Positions 55,700-64,000 of a DNA stretch of 64,000 nucleotides are shown here, piece after piece. A model generated the notes under the pieces. It was not told where the DNA came from, searched no databases, and saw only the letters and a program-made list of their open reading frames with translations. The translations under genes and the position numbers were made by a program. Source of the stretch: Pseudomonas simiae (GTDB lineage Bacteria > Pseudomonadota > Gammaproteobacteria > Pseudomonadales > Pseudomonadaceae); the NCBI RefSeq assembly GCF_900111895.1, contig NZ_FOKB01000003.1, positions 124,001 through 188,000 on the forward strand. Reading direction: 5' to 3'. The stretch's first letter is position 1, and each line of letters starts with the position of its first letter.

Positions 55700-57127
55700 A
55701 TGCCGAACCGCGTCCCGCTTGATGCCAAGACCGCCCGCTGGCTCCCCTGGGTGGTCGCGATTGCCTTCTTCATGCAGTCGCTGGACGGGACGATCCTCAA
55801 TACGGCACTGCCGGCGATGGCACGGGACCTCGCAGAGAACCCATTGCGCATGCAAGGGGTGGTGATCGCCTACATGCTCACCGTCGCCTTGCTGATCCCG
55901 GCGTCGGGCTGGATCGCTGACCGCTTCGGCACCAAGAAAATCTTCTTTGGCGCCATCATGCTGTTCAGCATTGGCTCGCTGCTGTGCGCCCTGTCCAGCA
56001 GCCTGACCATGCTGGTGGGCGCACGGGTGATCCAAGGCCTGGGCGGTGCGCTGATGCTGCCCGTCGGGCGACTGGTGGTGCTGCGCGCCTACCCCCGCTC
56101 CGAACTGGTGCGCATCATGGGCTTCATCACCATCCCCGGCTTGCTCGGCCCGTTGCTCGGCCCGACCATGGGCGGCTGGATGGTGCAGTACCTGACATGG
56201 CACTGGATCTTTCTGATCAATTTGCCGGTGGGCATGATCGGCTGCTACGCCGTGTGGAAATTCATCCCCGACCTGCGCGGCACTGAGCGCACGCGATTCG
56301 ACGGAATCGGCTTCCTGCTGTTTGGCGCCGCGATGATCCTGATTACCATCGCCATGGAAGGCCTGGGCGAGCTGCACCTGCCGCACTTGCGGGTGATGTT
56401 GCTGCTGTTCGGCGGGCTCGCGTGCCTGGCGGCGTATTGGCTGCGGGCCGGGCATATCGATAACCCGTTGTTCTCACCGGTGCTGTTCAAGACCCGCACC
56501 TTCGCCGTGGGCATCCTCGGCAACCTGTTCGCGCGGTTGGGCAGCGGTGCCCTGCCGTTCCTGGTGCCGTTGCTGTTGCAGGTGGCACTGGGTTATTCAC
56601 CGTCGGAAGCCGGCATGAGCATGTTGCCCCTGGCGGCGGCGGCGATGTTTGCCAAGTCCGTGGCACGCCCGCTGATCGAACACCTGGGCTACCGCATCGT
56701 CCTGACCGGCAACACCCTGGCGCTGGGCATCATGCTGGCGAGCATGGGACTGGTCACGGAGCACACGCCCTACCCGCTGCTACTGGGTATGCTGGCGGTA
56801 CTGGGGGCGATCAATTCGCTGCAATTTACCGCCATGAACACCGTCACCCTGATCGACCTCGATGATGCCCAGGCCAGCAGCGGCAACAGCCTGCTGTCGG
56901 TGGTGGCGCAGTTGTCGCTGAGCCTCGGGGTCGCGTGCGCCGGTGCACTGCTCGGCGGATTTACCGCCGAAACCGGCAACGACGGTGTGGAAAGCGTCCT
57001 CGGCGCGTTCCAACTGACCTTCCTCACCGTGGGCATCATGGCGATGCTGGCGGCGGCGATCTTCCTGCAACTGTCGCCCAAAGACGGCAAGCGTGCAGCC
57101 AGCCCGGAGCAGCATATCGAGCATTAA
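55700..57127 (+). CDS. MFS exporter, DHA2/EmrB family
   Basis: The 475-residue protein has 14 predicted membrane helices. DHA2 motifs are DGTILNTALPAMARDL near the first helix, GWIADRFGTKKIFFGAIMLF (motif A) and PGLLGPLLGPTMGGWMV (motif C). Members export drugs and amphiphiles with proton exchange. It lies 36 bases after the RhlA homologue on the same strand, so the two probably form an operon and the likely cargo is the RhlA product; this is inference. A similar MFS gene is part of Burkholderia rhl operons. Confidence 0.88.
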   Translation: MPNRVPLDAKTARWLPWVVAIAFFMQSLDGTILNTALPAMARDLAENPLRMQGVVIAYMLTVALLIPASGWIADRFGTKKIFFGAIMLFSIGSLLCALSSSLTMLVGARVIQGLGGALMLPVGRLVVLRAYPRSELVRIMGFITIPGLLGPLLGPTMGGWMVQYLTWHWIFLINLPVGMIGCYAVWKFIPDLRGTERTRFDGIGFLLFGAAMILITIAMEGLGELHLPHLRVMLLLFGGLACLAAYWLRAGHIDNPLFSPVLFKTRTFAVGILGNLFARLGSGALPFLVPLLLQVALGYSPSEAGMSMLPLAAAAMFAKSVARPLIEHLGYRIVLTGNTLALGIMLASMGLVTEHTPYPLLLGMLAVLGAINSLQFTAMNTVTLIDLDDAQASSGNSLLSVVAQLSLSLGVACAGALLGGFTAETGNDGVESVLGAFQLTFLTVGIMAMLAAAIFLQLSPKDGKRAASPEQHIEH

Positions 57128-57209
57128 CAGGCTTCTCGTCTAGAACTTGCAGGGAAATTCCCACGAGGCTGGTACACTGCGCGACATTTTGTTTTGCAGA
57201 GCCAGTCCC

Positions 57210-58595
<1,386 letters not shown>

Positions 58596-58596
58596 A

Positions 58597-58618
58597 GATC
58601 TCCAACTTAAGGGAGATC
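58597..58618 (+). terminator. short inverted repeat after dbpA
   Basis: GATCTCC and GGAGATC pair around an eight-base loop just after the dbpA stop; no T tract, so a weak candidate. Confidence 0.3.
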
Positions 58619-58664
58619 CACATTTGACTGTATTCCAAATCAGAAAATGTATGAGGACACCGTT

Positions 58665-59843
58665 TTGCGCTCGACCGAAGTTGTGATCATTGGCGCCGGC
58701 GCCGCGGGCTTGATGTGCGCACTGACCGCCGCCGGGCGTGGGCGCAAAGTGATGTTGATCGACCATGCGAACAAGGCCGGCAAGAAGATCCTGATGTCCG
58801 GCGGTGGCCGCTGCAATTTCACCAATATGTACACCGAGCCGGCCAACTTCCTGTCGCACAACGCGCATTTCTGCAAGTCCGCCCTGGCGCGCTACACCCA
58901 GTGGGACTTTATCGGGTTGGTGGCCAAGCACGGCGTGCCCTATCACGAGAAGAAGCTCGGCCAGTTGTTCTGCGATAACAAGTCCAGCGACATTCTCGGC
59001 ATGCTGCTCGATGAGTGCATCCAGGTCGGTGTGAGCCTGCACCTGGACACGTCGGTCCAGGAGATTGCCAAACTGGAAGCCGGTTATCAGTTGCAAACCA
59101 CCTTGGGTGAGCTGCGCTGCGAATCCCTGGTGATCGCCACGGGCGGCCTGTCGATTCCGACCCTGGGCGCCACTGGGTTCGGTTACCAAGTGGCCAAGCA
59201 ATTCGGCCATGAATTGCTGCCGACCCGCGCCGGGCTGGTGCCGTTCACCATCACCGACCAGCTCAAGGATCTGTGCGGCGAGTTGTCCGGCACCTCGGTG
59301 GACTGCCTGGTCAGCTGCAACGGCCAGAGCTTTCGCGAGAACATCCTGTTTACCCACCGTGGCCTGAGCGGGCCGGCGATCTTGCAGATATCCTCGTACT
59401 GGGAGCCCGGCGACACGGTGGAAATCAACCTCCTGCCCGACCACGACGCCCACACCTGGCTGCAACAGCAACAGGTCGAGCGCCCCAACAGCGAGCTGAA
59501 AACCCTGCTGGGCGAGATCTTCACCAAGAAGATGGCGAACCTGCTGGCGGAGACCTGGTTTGTGTCCAAGCCAATGAAGCAGTACACCCATGCCGAGATT
59601 GCCGATATCGCGCAAAAGCTCGGCAGCTGGCAACTGGTGCCGGCGGGCACCGAGGGTTATCGCACGGCGGAAGTGACGTTGGGTGGGGTGGATACGCGGG
59701 AAGTGTCGTCCAAGACCATGGAGTCGCTGAAAAGCCCTGGCCTGTACTTTATCGGCGAAGTGCTGGATGTGACCGGCCACCTGGGCGGCTTCAACTTCCA
59801 GTGGGCGTGGGCGTCGGGTTACGCCGCCGCACAGTACGCCTGA
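58665..59843 (+). CDS. YhiN/HI0933-family flavoprotein
   Basis: This FAD-dependent protein of about 392 residues has VVIIGAGAAGLMCALTAAGR at the N-terminus, the family signature NKAGKKILMSGGGRCNFTN, and the C-terminal GEVLDVTGHLGGFNFQWAWA that closes the FAD site. The physiological substrate is not known. I prefer the TTG at 58665, which has GAGG eight bases upstream; ATG 58647 has no ribosome site. Confidence 0.87.
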   Translation: MRSTEVVIIGAGAAGLMCALTAAGRGRKVMLIDHANKAGKKILMSGGGRCNFTNMYTEPANFLSHNAHFCKSALARYTQWDFIGLVAKHGVPYHEKKLGQLFCDNKSSDILGMLLDECIQVGVSLHLDTSVQEIAKLEAGYQLQTTLGELRCESLVIATGGLSIPTLGATGFGYQVAKQFGHELLPTRAGLVPFTITDQLKDLCGELSGTSVDCLVSCNGQSFRENILFTHRGLSGPAILQISSYWEPGDTVEINLLPDHDAHTWLQQQQVERPNSELKTLLGEIFTKKMANLLAETWFVSKPMKQYTHAEIADIAQKLGSWQLVPAGTEGYRTAEVTLGGVDTREVSSKTMESLKSPGLYFIGEVLDVTGHLGGFNFQWAWASGYAAAQYA

Positions 59844-59860
59844 CACAACGCGGTAAACAA

Positions 59861-59950
59861 TGTGGGAGCGGGCTTGCTCGCGAATGCGGAGTGCCAGTCG
59901 CCGGATGAGCTGACTGCCCCACCGCTTTCGCGAGCAAGCCCGCTCCCACA
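59861..59950. repeat. REPIN before the YccS-like gene
   Basis: TGTGGGAGCGGGCTTGCTCG and CGAGCAAGCCCGCTCCCACA, perfect outer complements of the GCGGG type. The rest of 59844-60064 shows no clear element. Confidence 0.88.
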
Positions 59951-60064
59951 TTTTGATTTGTGGTGTACCAGGGAATAATTTGCTGTTGGATGTGATCGTC
60001 ACGCTTGCCGTGGCGTCCTTGATAGCTCAATTTAGCGGCATCGTCCCGGAAGACTCCAGACTTC

Positions 60065-62248
60065 ATGTCATCAACCTCGTTCAAGCAGTCCATGCGGCGC
60101 CTGTGGGCGCTGGATAAATTCAGCTACAGCATTCGGGTGTTCATCGCCCTCACCGGCAGCATGGCGCTGTGCTGGTATCAGGATGAAATGACACTGCTGA
60201 TCCCGCTGTTCCTGGGGATTATCGCCAGCGCCTTGGCCGAGACCGATGACAGTTGGCAAGGCCGTCTCAATGCCCTGGCGGTGACGCTGGTGTGTTTCAG
60301 CATCGCCGCGCTGTCGGTGGAGCTGCTGTTCCCTTATCCCTGGATCTTCGCGATCTCCCTGGCCCTGGCCACCTTCTGCCTGACCATGCTCGGCGCCTTG
60401 GGCGAACGGTATGGCGCGATTGCATCGGCGACGCTGATCCTGTCGGTGTACACCATGATCGGCGTGGACCAGCGCGGTGGCGCCGTCTCCGATTTCTGGC
60501 ACGAGCCGTTGCTGCTGGTGGCTGGCGCCGCCTGGTATGGCGCGCTGTCGGTGCTGTGGCAAGCGTTGTTTTCCAACCAGCCGGTGCAGCAGAGCCTGGC
60601 GCGGCTGTTTCGCGAATTGGGGCGTTACCTCAAGCTCAAGTCATCGTTGTTCGAACCGATCCGCCAACTGGATGTTGAGGCGCGTCGCCTGGAACTGGCC
60701 CAGCAAAATGGGCGAGTCGTTGCCGCGCTGAATGCGGCGAAGGAGATCATCCTGCACCGCGTCGGCAATGGCCGCCCTGGTTCGAAAGTCAGCCGCTACC
60801 TCAAGCTGTACTTCCTGGCCCAAGACATCCACGAACGCGCCAGCTCGTCCCACTACCCCTACAACGCCCTGGCCGACGCCTTCTTCCACAGCGACGTGCT
60901 GTTCCGTTGCCAGCGCCTGCTGCGCCAACAGGGCAAGGCCTGCCAGACCCTGGCCGAATCGATCCAACTGCGCCAGCCATTCATCTATGACGACAGCTTC
61001 GCCGAAGCCTTGGGCGATCTGAACGCCTCCCTGGAACACCTGCGCATCCAGAGCAACCCGGCCTGGCGCGGCCTGCTGCGCTCGCTGCGCGCCCTGGCGG
61101 CCAACCTGTCCACCCTGGACCGCCTGCTGGGCGACGCCAGCAACCCCGACAGCCTGGCGGATGCTACCGACAGCAACCTGCTGGACCGCGCCCCGCGCAA
61201 CCTCAAGGAAATGTGGACACGCCTGCGTACGCAGATGACCCCCACCTCCTTGCTGTTCCGCCATGCCTTGCGCCTGTCCCTGGCGCTGACCGTGGGCTAC
61301 GGCATGCTGCATGCAATTCACGCCTCCCAAGGCTACTGGATCATCCTGACCACGCTGTTCGTGTGCCAGCCCAACTACGGCGCCACCCGCCGCAAACTCG
61401 GCCAGCGGATCATCGGTACCGCCATCGGGCTAACCGTGGCTTGGGCGCTGTTCGATCTGTTCCCAAGCCCACTGGTGCAGTCGATGTTCGCCATCGCGGC
61501 CGGCCTGGTGTTCTTTATCAACCGTACCACCCGCTACACCCTGGCCACCGCCGCGATCACCTTGATGGTGTTGTTCTGCTTCAACCAAGTGGGTGACGGC
61601 TACGGCCTGTTCCTGCCGCGCCTGTTCGATACCTTGCTGGGCAGCTTGATTGCGGGCCTGGCGGTGTTCCTGTTCCTGCCGGACTGGCAGGGCCGCCGAT
61701 TGAACAAAGTGCTGGCCAACACCCTGACCTGCAACAGCATCTACCTGCGCCAGATCATGCAGCAATACGCCGCCGGCAAAAGCGATGACCTGGCCTACCG
61801 CCTGGCCCGACGCAATGCGCACAACGCGGATGCGGCGCTGTCGACCACCCTGGCGAATATGCTGATGGAACCGGGGCACTTTCGTAAGGAGGCGGACGTG
61901 GGCTTCCGCTTCCTGGTGCTGTCGCACACTTTGCTCAGCTACTTGTCAGGGCTGGGGGCACACCGCGAGACCCAATTGCCAGCCGAGGTGCGGGAACACC
62001 TGATCGAAGGCGCAGGGAACACCTTGGCGGCGAGCATCGATGAAATCGCCACGGGGCTGGCGAACAAGCAGCCGATTGCAATTCAGAGCGATGCCGAGGA
62101 AGCGCTGGCGGTGGAGCTGGAGCAGATGCCGGATGAGATTGATGAGGGGCAACGGCTGGTGCAGACACAGTTGGCGTTGATTTGCCGGCAGTTGGGGCCA
62201 CTGAGGACATTGGCTGCGCATCTGATCAAGGACACCCGTGCGGCTTAG
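60065..62248 (+). CDS. YccS/FUSC family inner membrane protein
   Basis: The 727-residue protein has two membrane blocks, an N-terminal one (residues about 20-180) and one at about 395-530 (ALTVGYGMLHAIHASQGYWI to AGLAVFLFLPDW), separated by a cytoplasmic helical region. This is the YccS/YhfK plan, also related to the AaeB/FUSC efflux family. Conserved LTTLFVCQPNYGATRRKLGQ, with Arg and Lys after the fold, matches the family. Its transport substrate is unknown. Confidence 0.87.
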   Translation: MSSTSFKQSMRRLWALDKFSYSIRVFIALTGSMALCWYQDEMTLLIPLFLGIIASALAETDDSWQGRLNALAVTLVCFSIAALSVELLFPYPWIFAISLALATFCLTMLGALGERYGAIASATLILSVYTMIGVDQRGGAVSDFWHEPLLLVAGAAWYGALSVLWQALFSNQPVQQSLARLFRELGRYLKLKSSLFEPIRQLDVEARRLELAQQNGRVVAALNAAKEIILHRVGNGRPGSKVSRYLKLYFLAQDIHERASSSHYPYNALADAFFHSDVLFRCQRLLRQQGKACQTLAESIQLRQPFIYDDSFAEALGDLNASLEHLRIQSNPAWRGLLRSLRALAANLSTLDRLLGDASNPDSLADATDSNLLDRAPRNLKEMWTRLRTQMTPTSLLFRHALRLSLALTVGYGMLHAIHASQGYWIILTTLFVCQPNYGATRRKLGQRIIGTAIGLTVAWALFDLFPSPLVQSMFAIAAGLVFFINRTTRYTLATAAITLMVLFCFNQVGDGYGLFLPRLFDTLLGSLIAGLAVFLFLPDWQGRRLNKVLANTLTCNSIYLRQIMQQYAAGKSDDLAYRLARRNAHNADAALSTTLANMLMEPGHFRKEADVGFRFLVLSHTLLSYLSGLGAHRETQLPAEVREHLIEGAGNTLAASIDEIATGLANKQPIAIQSDAEEALAVELEQMPDEIDEGQRLVQTQLALICRQLGPLRTLAAHLIKDTRAA

Positions 62249-62255
62249 ACCGCTT

Positions 62256-62338
62256 TCGCGAGCAAGCCCGCTCCCACATTTAACCGCGCCCATCCTTTGG
62301 AATGTGGTCGAATGTGGGAGCGGGCTTGCTCGCGAAGA
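62256..62338. repeat. REPIN between the YccS-like and solute-binding genes
   Basis: TTTCGCGAGCAAGCCCGCTC and GTGGGAGCGGGCTTGCTCGC, GCGGG type, between convergent genes. Confidence 0.87.
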
Positions 62339-62352
62339 GGCCCGCAAGAACC

Positions 62353-63090
62353 CTACATCCCATGCTGCTTCATCAACCGCGCATAACTGCCATCGGCCTT
62401 CATCTTGGCAATCTCCCGGTCAAAGCTGGCGACGATCTGCGCATGCTCGGGGTTCTTCAAGCTCACCAGGATATGCAGGCTGTTTTCGCTCAAGGGCTTG
62501 GGTAAGAACTCCACTGTATTGCGCACCCGCGTCGATTCGCGGGACAAGTAATACCGCGCCACATATTCATCCTCCACCGTCAGCCGCACCCGCTGCGCCG
62601 CGAGCATGCGCACGGCCATGGCGAAGTTATGCACCGGCACTTTCTGTAACTGCGCATCGCCATCGAACGCCGCCGAATAGGCATACCCGCGCACCACGGC
62701 AATGGGGTAATCGTGCAGTTGCTCAAGGTTCTGGAATTCGATGGGATCGTCACGCCGTTTGATGAAACGCACGCGGTTGAGCAAGTACTCGCCGGAGAAC
62801 TGCCCCAGCTGTGTGCGCGCATCGTCGTACCAGGCGTTCACCAATACGTCATAACGACCGTCGCCAACGCCCATCAACGCGCGAGCCCAGGGCACCTGTT
62901 CGAAATCACTGGCATAACCCGCGCGGGCCAGGGCGGTGCTGACGATATCGGTGGCAAGCCCGCCATTGATCAAGGTGGCGTCGGTAAAGGGTGGCCAGGC
63001 ATCCGCTACCAGGCGCAGACGCTGTGCGAAGGCCGGCTGAGCCAGCAATAACACTCCAATCAAAGCAACGGCACGAGAGAATCGCGGCAT
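62353..63090 (-). CDS. periplasmic solute-binding protein (ABC transporter/PAAT type)
   Basis: The 245-residue protein has a signal peptide ending QPAFA and a type II periplasmic binding fold (SBP_bac_3): LRLVADAWPPFTDATLINGG, TDIVSTALARAGYASDFEQV and LSENSLHILVSLKNPEHAQI. It stands alone, with no permease or ATPase gene, so it may serve a transporter elsewhere or act as a sensor. ATG 63090 has AAGGA eight bases upstream. Ligand unknown; amino-acid-like ligands are usual. Confidence 0.83.
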   Translation of the reverse strand: MPRFSRAVALIGVLLLAQPAFAQRLRLVADAWPPFTDATLINGGLATDIVSTALARAGYASDFEQVPWARALMGVGDGRYDVLVNAWYDDARTQLGQFSGEYLLNRVRFIKRRDDPIEFQNLEQLHDYPIAVVRGYAYSAAFDGDAQLQKVPVHNFAMAVRMLAAQRVRLTVEDEYVARYYLSRESTRVRNTVEFLPKPLSENSLHILVSLKNPEHAQIVASFDREIAKMKADGSYARLMKQHGM

Positions 63091-63280
63091 GCTCAAAGTC
63101 CTTGGCAGGCTAGCTCAGGCGAGACCTGAGGTTCTAACAGTAGCTCAGATTACACAAAGAAAGCGGCGCCGCACGCACTCAATGATGGCAAATTGATTTC
63201 ACTCACAAAAATAGTCGATTTAGACACGAATGGCTGTCGCGCTTACTATCCGCAGCAGACATTTAATAAGAGAACATGCC

Positions 63281-63733
63281 ATGACAATTGAATGGGTCTG
63301 CAAGCACCACGATGACCTGGGCAAGGAGCAGCTTTACGCCATCCTGCGCCTGCGCAACGAGGTCTTCGTTGTCGAGCAGAAATGTGCTTACCAGGACCTC
63401 GACGGGCAGGACTTGTCGGGCGACACCCACCACCTGATGGCCTGGCAGGATGACCAGCTGGTGGCCTACCTGCGCCTGCTGGACCCGGAATCACAGGGCG
63501 GTGATGTGGTCATCGGTCGCGTGATCGTGGCGTCGGTAGCGCGCGGCACCGGGCTGGGGCATCAAATGATGGAAGAGACACTCAAGCGGATCGGCGATAT
63601 CTGGCCGCAGACGCCGATTTTCCTGTCAGCCCAAGCGCATTTGCAGGGGTATTACGGGCGATACGGATTTGTGGTGGCCGGAGAGGAATACCTTGAGGAC
63701 GATATTCCGCACATTGGCATGAGAAAGGACTAG
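63281..63733 (+). CDS. elaA: ElaA-type GNAT acetyltransferase
   Basis: The 150-residue protein belongs to the GNAT superfamily, ElaA group. The family start is EQLYAILRLRNEVFVVEQKC with YQDLDGQDL; the acetyl-CoA-binding loop is VIGRVIVASVARGTGLGHQM. The substrate is not known. ATG 63281 follows GAGAAC. It overlaps the convergent gene at the window edge by four bases. Confidence 0.87.
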   Translation: MTIEWVCKHHDDLGKEQLYAILRLRNEVFVVEQKCAYQDLDGQDLSGDTHHLMAWQDDQLVAYLRLLDPESQGGDVVIGRVIVASVARGTGLGHQMMEETLKRIGDIWPQTPIFLSAQAHLQGYYGRYGFVVAGEEYLEDDIPHIGMRKD

Positions 63734-64000
63734 GGATAACCCAGCACCTGCTTGATCAGCCCAAGGTTCGCCTCGATCCAGCGCCGATCAATGGCCCCCC
63801 AACTGCGAATCCGATAGTGCCCGGCATGGTTGCGGGCACCGTCTTCCTGCTCGAATTCACACAGGATATCCAGGTCAGCCAACGCCGCAATCGTATCCTG
63901 GGCCGTGCGCCGGGGCATGCCGGTGACGTCGGTCAGCGCCGGGACATTGCTGGCTTGCCCGCTGTCGATCAGGTAAGCCACGTACAGGCGGCGGTAGAAG
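63730..64000 (-). CDS. winged-helix DNA-binding protein, truncated by the window edge
   Basis: At least 90 residues are visible, ending GLIKQVLGYP, with a winged-helix pattern (SNVPALTDVTGMPRRTAQDT followed by IAALADLDILCEFEQEDG and HYRIRSWGAIDRRW). The reading frame runs off the end of the window; the codons beyond (FYRRLYVAYL) continue the protein, so the in-frame GTG at 63981 is not the start. Likely a small DNA-binding regulator; target unknown. Confidence 0.7.
   Translation of the reverse strand, partial: FYRRLYVAYLIDSGQASNVPALTDVTGMPRRTAQDTIAALADLDILCEFEQEDGARNHAGHYRIRSWGAIDRRWIEANLGLIKQVLGYP

Overview
The window is a stretch of chromosome from a Pseudomonas of the fluorescens group. 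The evidence is the GC-rich coding sequence, sixteen REPIN-type paired palindromes of the three types known from fluorescens genomes, and a gene order that matches, from memory, the choline/carnitine/glycine-betaine region of P. aeruginosa (glyA1-sox-purU-fdhA, gbcAB, dgcAB, cdhR-caiX-cdh, gbdR, sdaB, cbcXWV, betTIBA). There are no rRNA or tRNA genes, insertion sequences or CRISPR arrays that I can see.

Layout. (1) 1-7.8 kb: a YheO/DauR-like regulator, a glutathione S-transferase, a four-gene minus-strand operon (periplasmic retropepsin-like protease, CreB, CreC, CreD), a PlsC-family acyltransferase, a DUF2780 protein and an orphan RskA-like anti-sigma domain protein. (2) 7.8-16.7 kb, minus strand: fdhA, purU, soxG, soxA, soxD, soxB, glyA, i.e. 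sarcosine to glycine and serine plus one-carbon handling. (3) 16.9-22.0 kb: TraX-like membrane protein, threonine aldolase, a 65-residue unknown, and divergent gbcB/gbcA (glycine betaine to dimethylglycine). (4) 22.1-22.7 kb: a non-coding array of four diverged repeats, each with a perfect DnaA box. (5) 22.8-30.6 kb, minus strand: etfB, etfA, dgcB, dgcA, a V4R-like protein and an atypical dipeptidase homologue (dimethylglycine to sarcosine). (6) 30.8-41.6 kb: two small conserved proteins, cdhR, the carnitine operon caiX-cdhC-cdhA-cdhB followed by a gamma-butyrobetaine hydroxylase, a small conserved protein, gbdR, and serine dehydratase. (7) 42-51.6 kb: cbcXWV quaternary amine ABC transporter, betT, betI, betB, betA. 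(8) 51.8-64 kb: a TldD/TldE-type pair, an RhlA homologue with an EmrB-type exporter, dbpA, a YhiN-like flavoprotein, a YccS-like membrane protein, a periplasmic solute-binding protein, an ElaA-type acetyltransferase and a truncated winged-helix gene.

How it works together. Carnitine (from gamma-butyrobetaine or outside) is converted by CdhA, CdhC and CdhB to glycine betaine. Choline is oxidised to betaine by BetA and BetB. GbcAB, DgcAB-Etf and SoxBDAG strip three methyl groups to give glycine, GlyA makes serine and SdaB makes pyruvate. FdhA oxidises formaldehyde, and PurU releases formate and tetrahydrofolate from formyl-tetrahydrofolate. Uptake is by CbcXWV with the extra binding protein CaiX, and by BetT. 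Regulators are GbdR, CdhR (GlxA-type AraC paralogues) and BetI. Candidate operators are visible: a sigma-54 promoter before gbdR, 21-bp direct repeats before caiX and cbcX, and a 20-bp palindrome before betI.

Most interesting: the DnaA-box repeat array after gbcA; an RhlA orthologue paired with an exporter but no rhamnosyltransferase; and a dipeptidase-family protein leading the dgc operon that lacks three of the usual metal-ligand residues.
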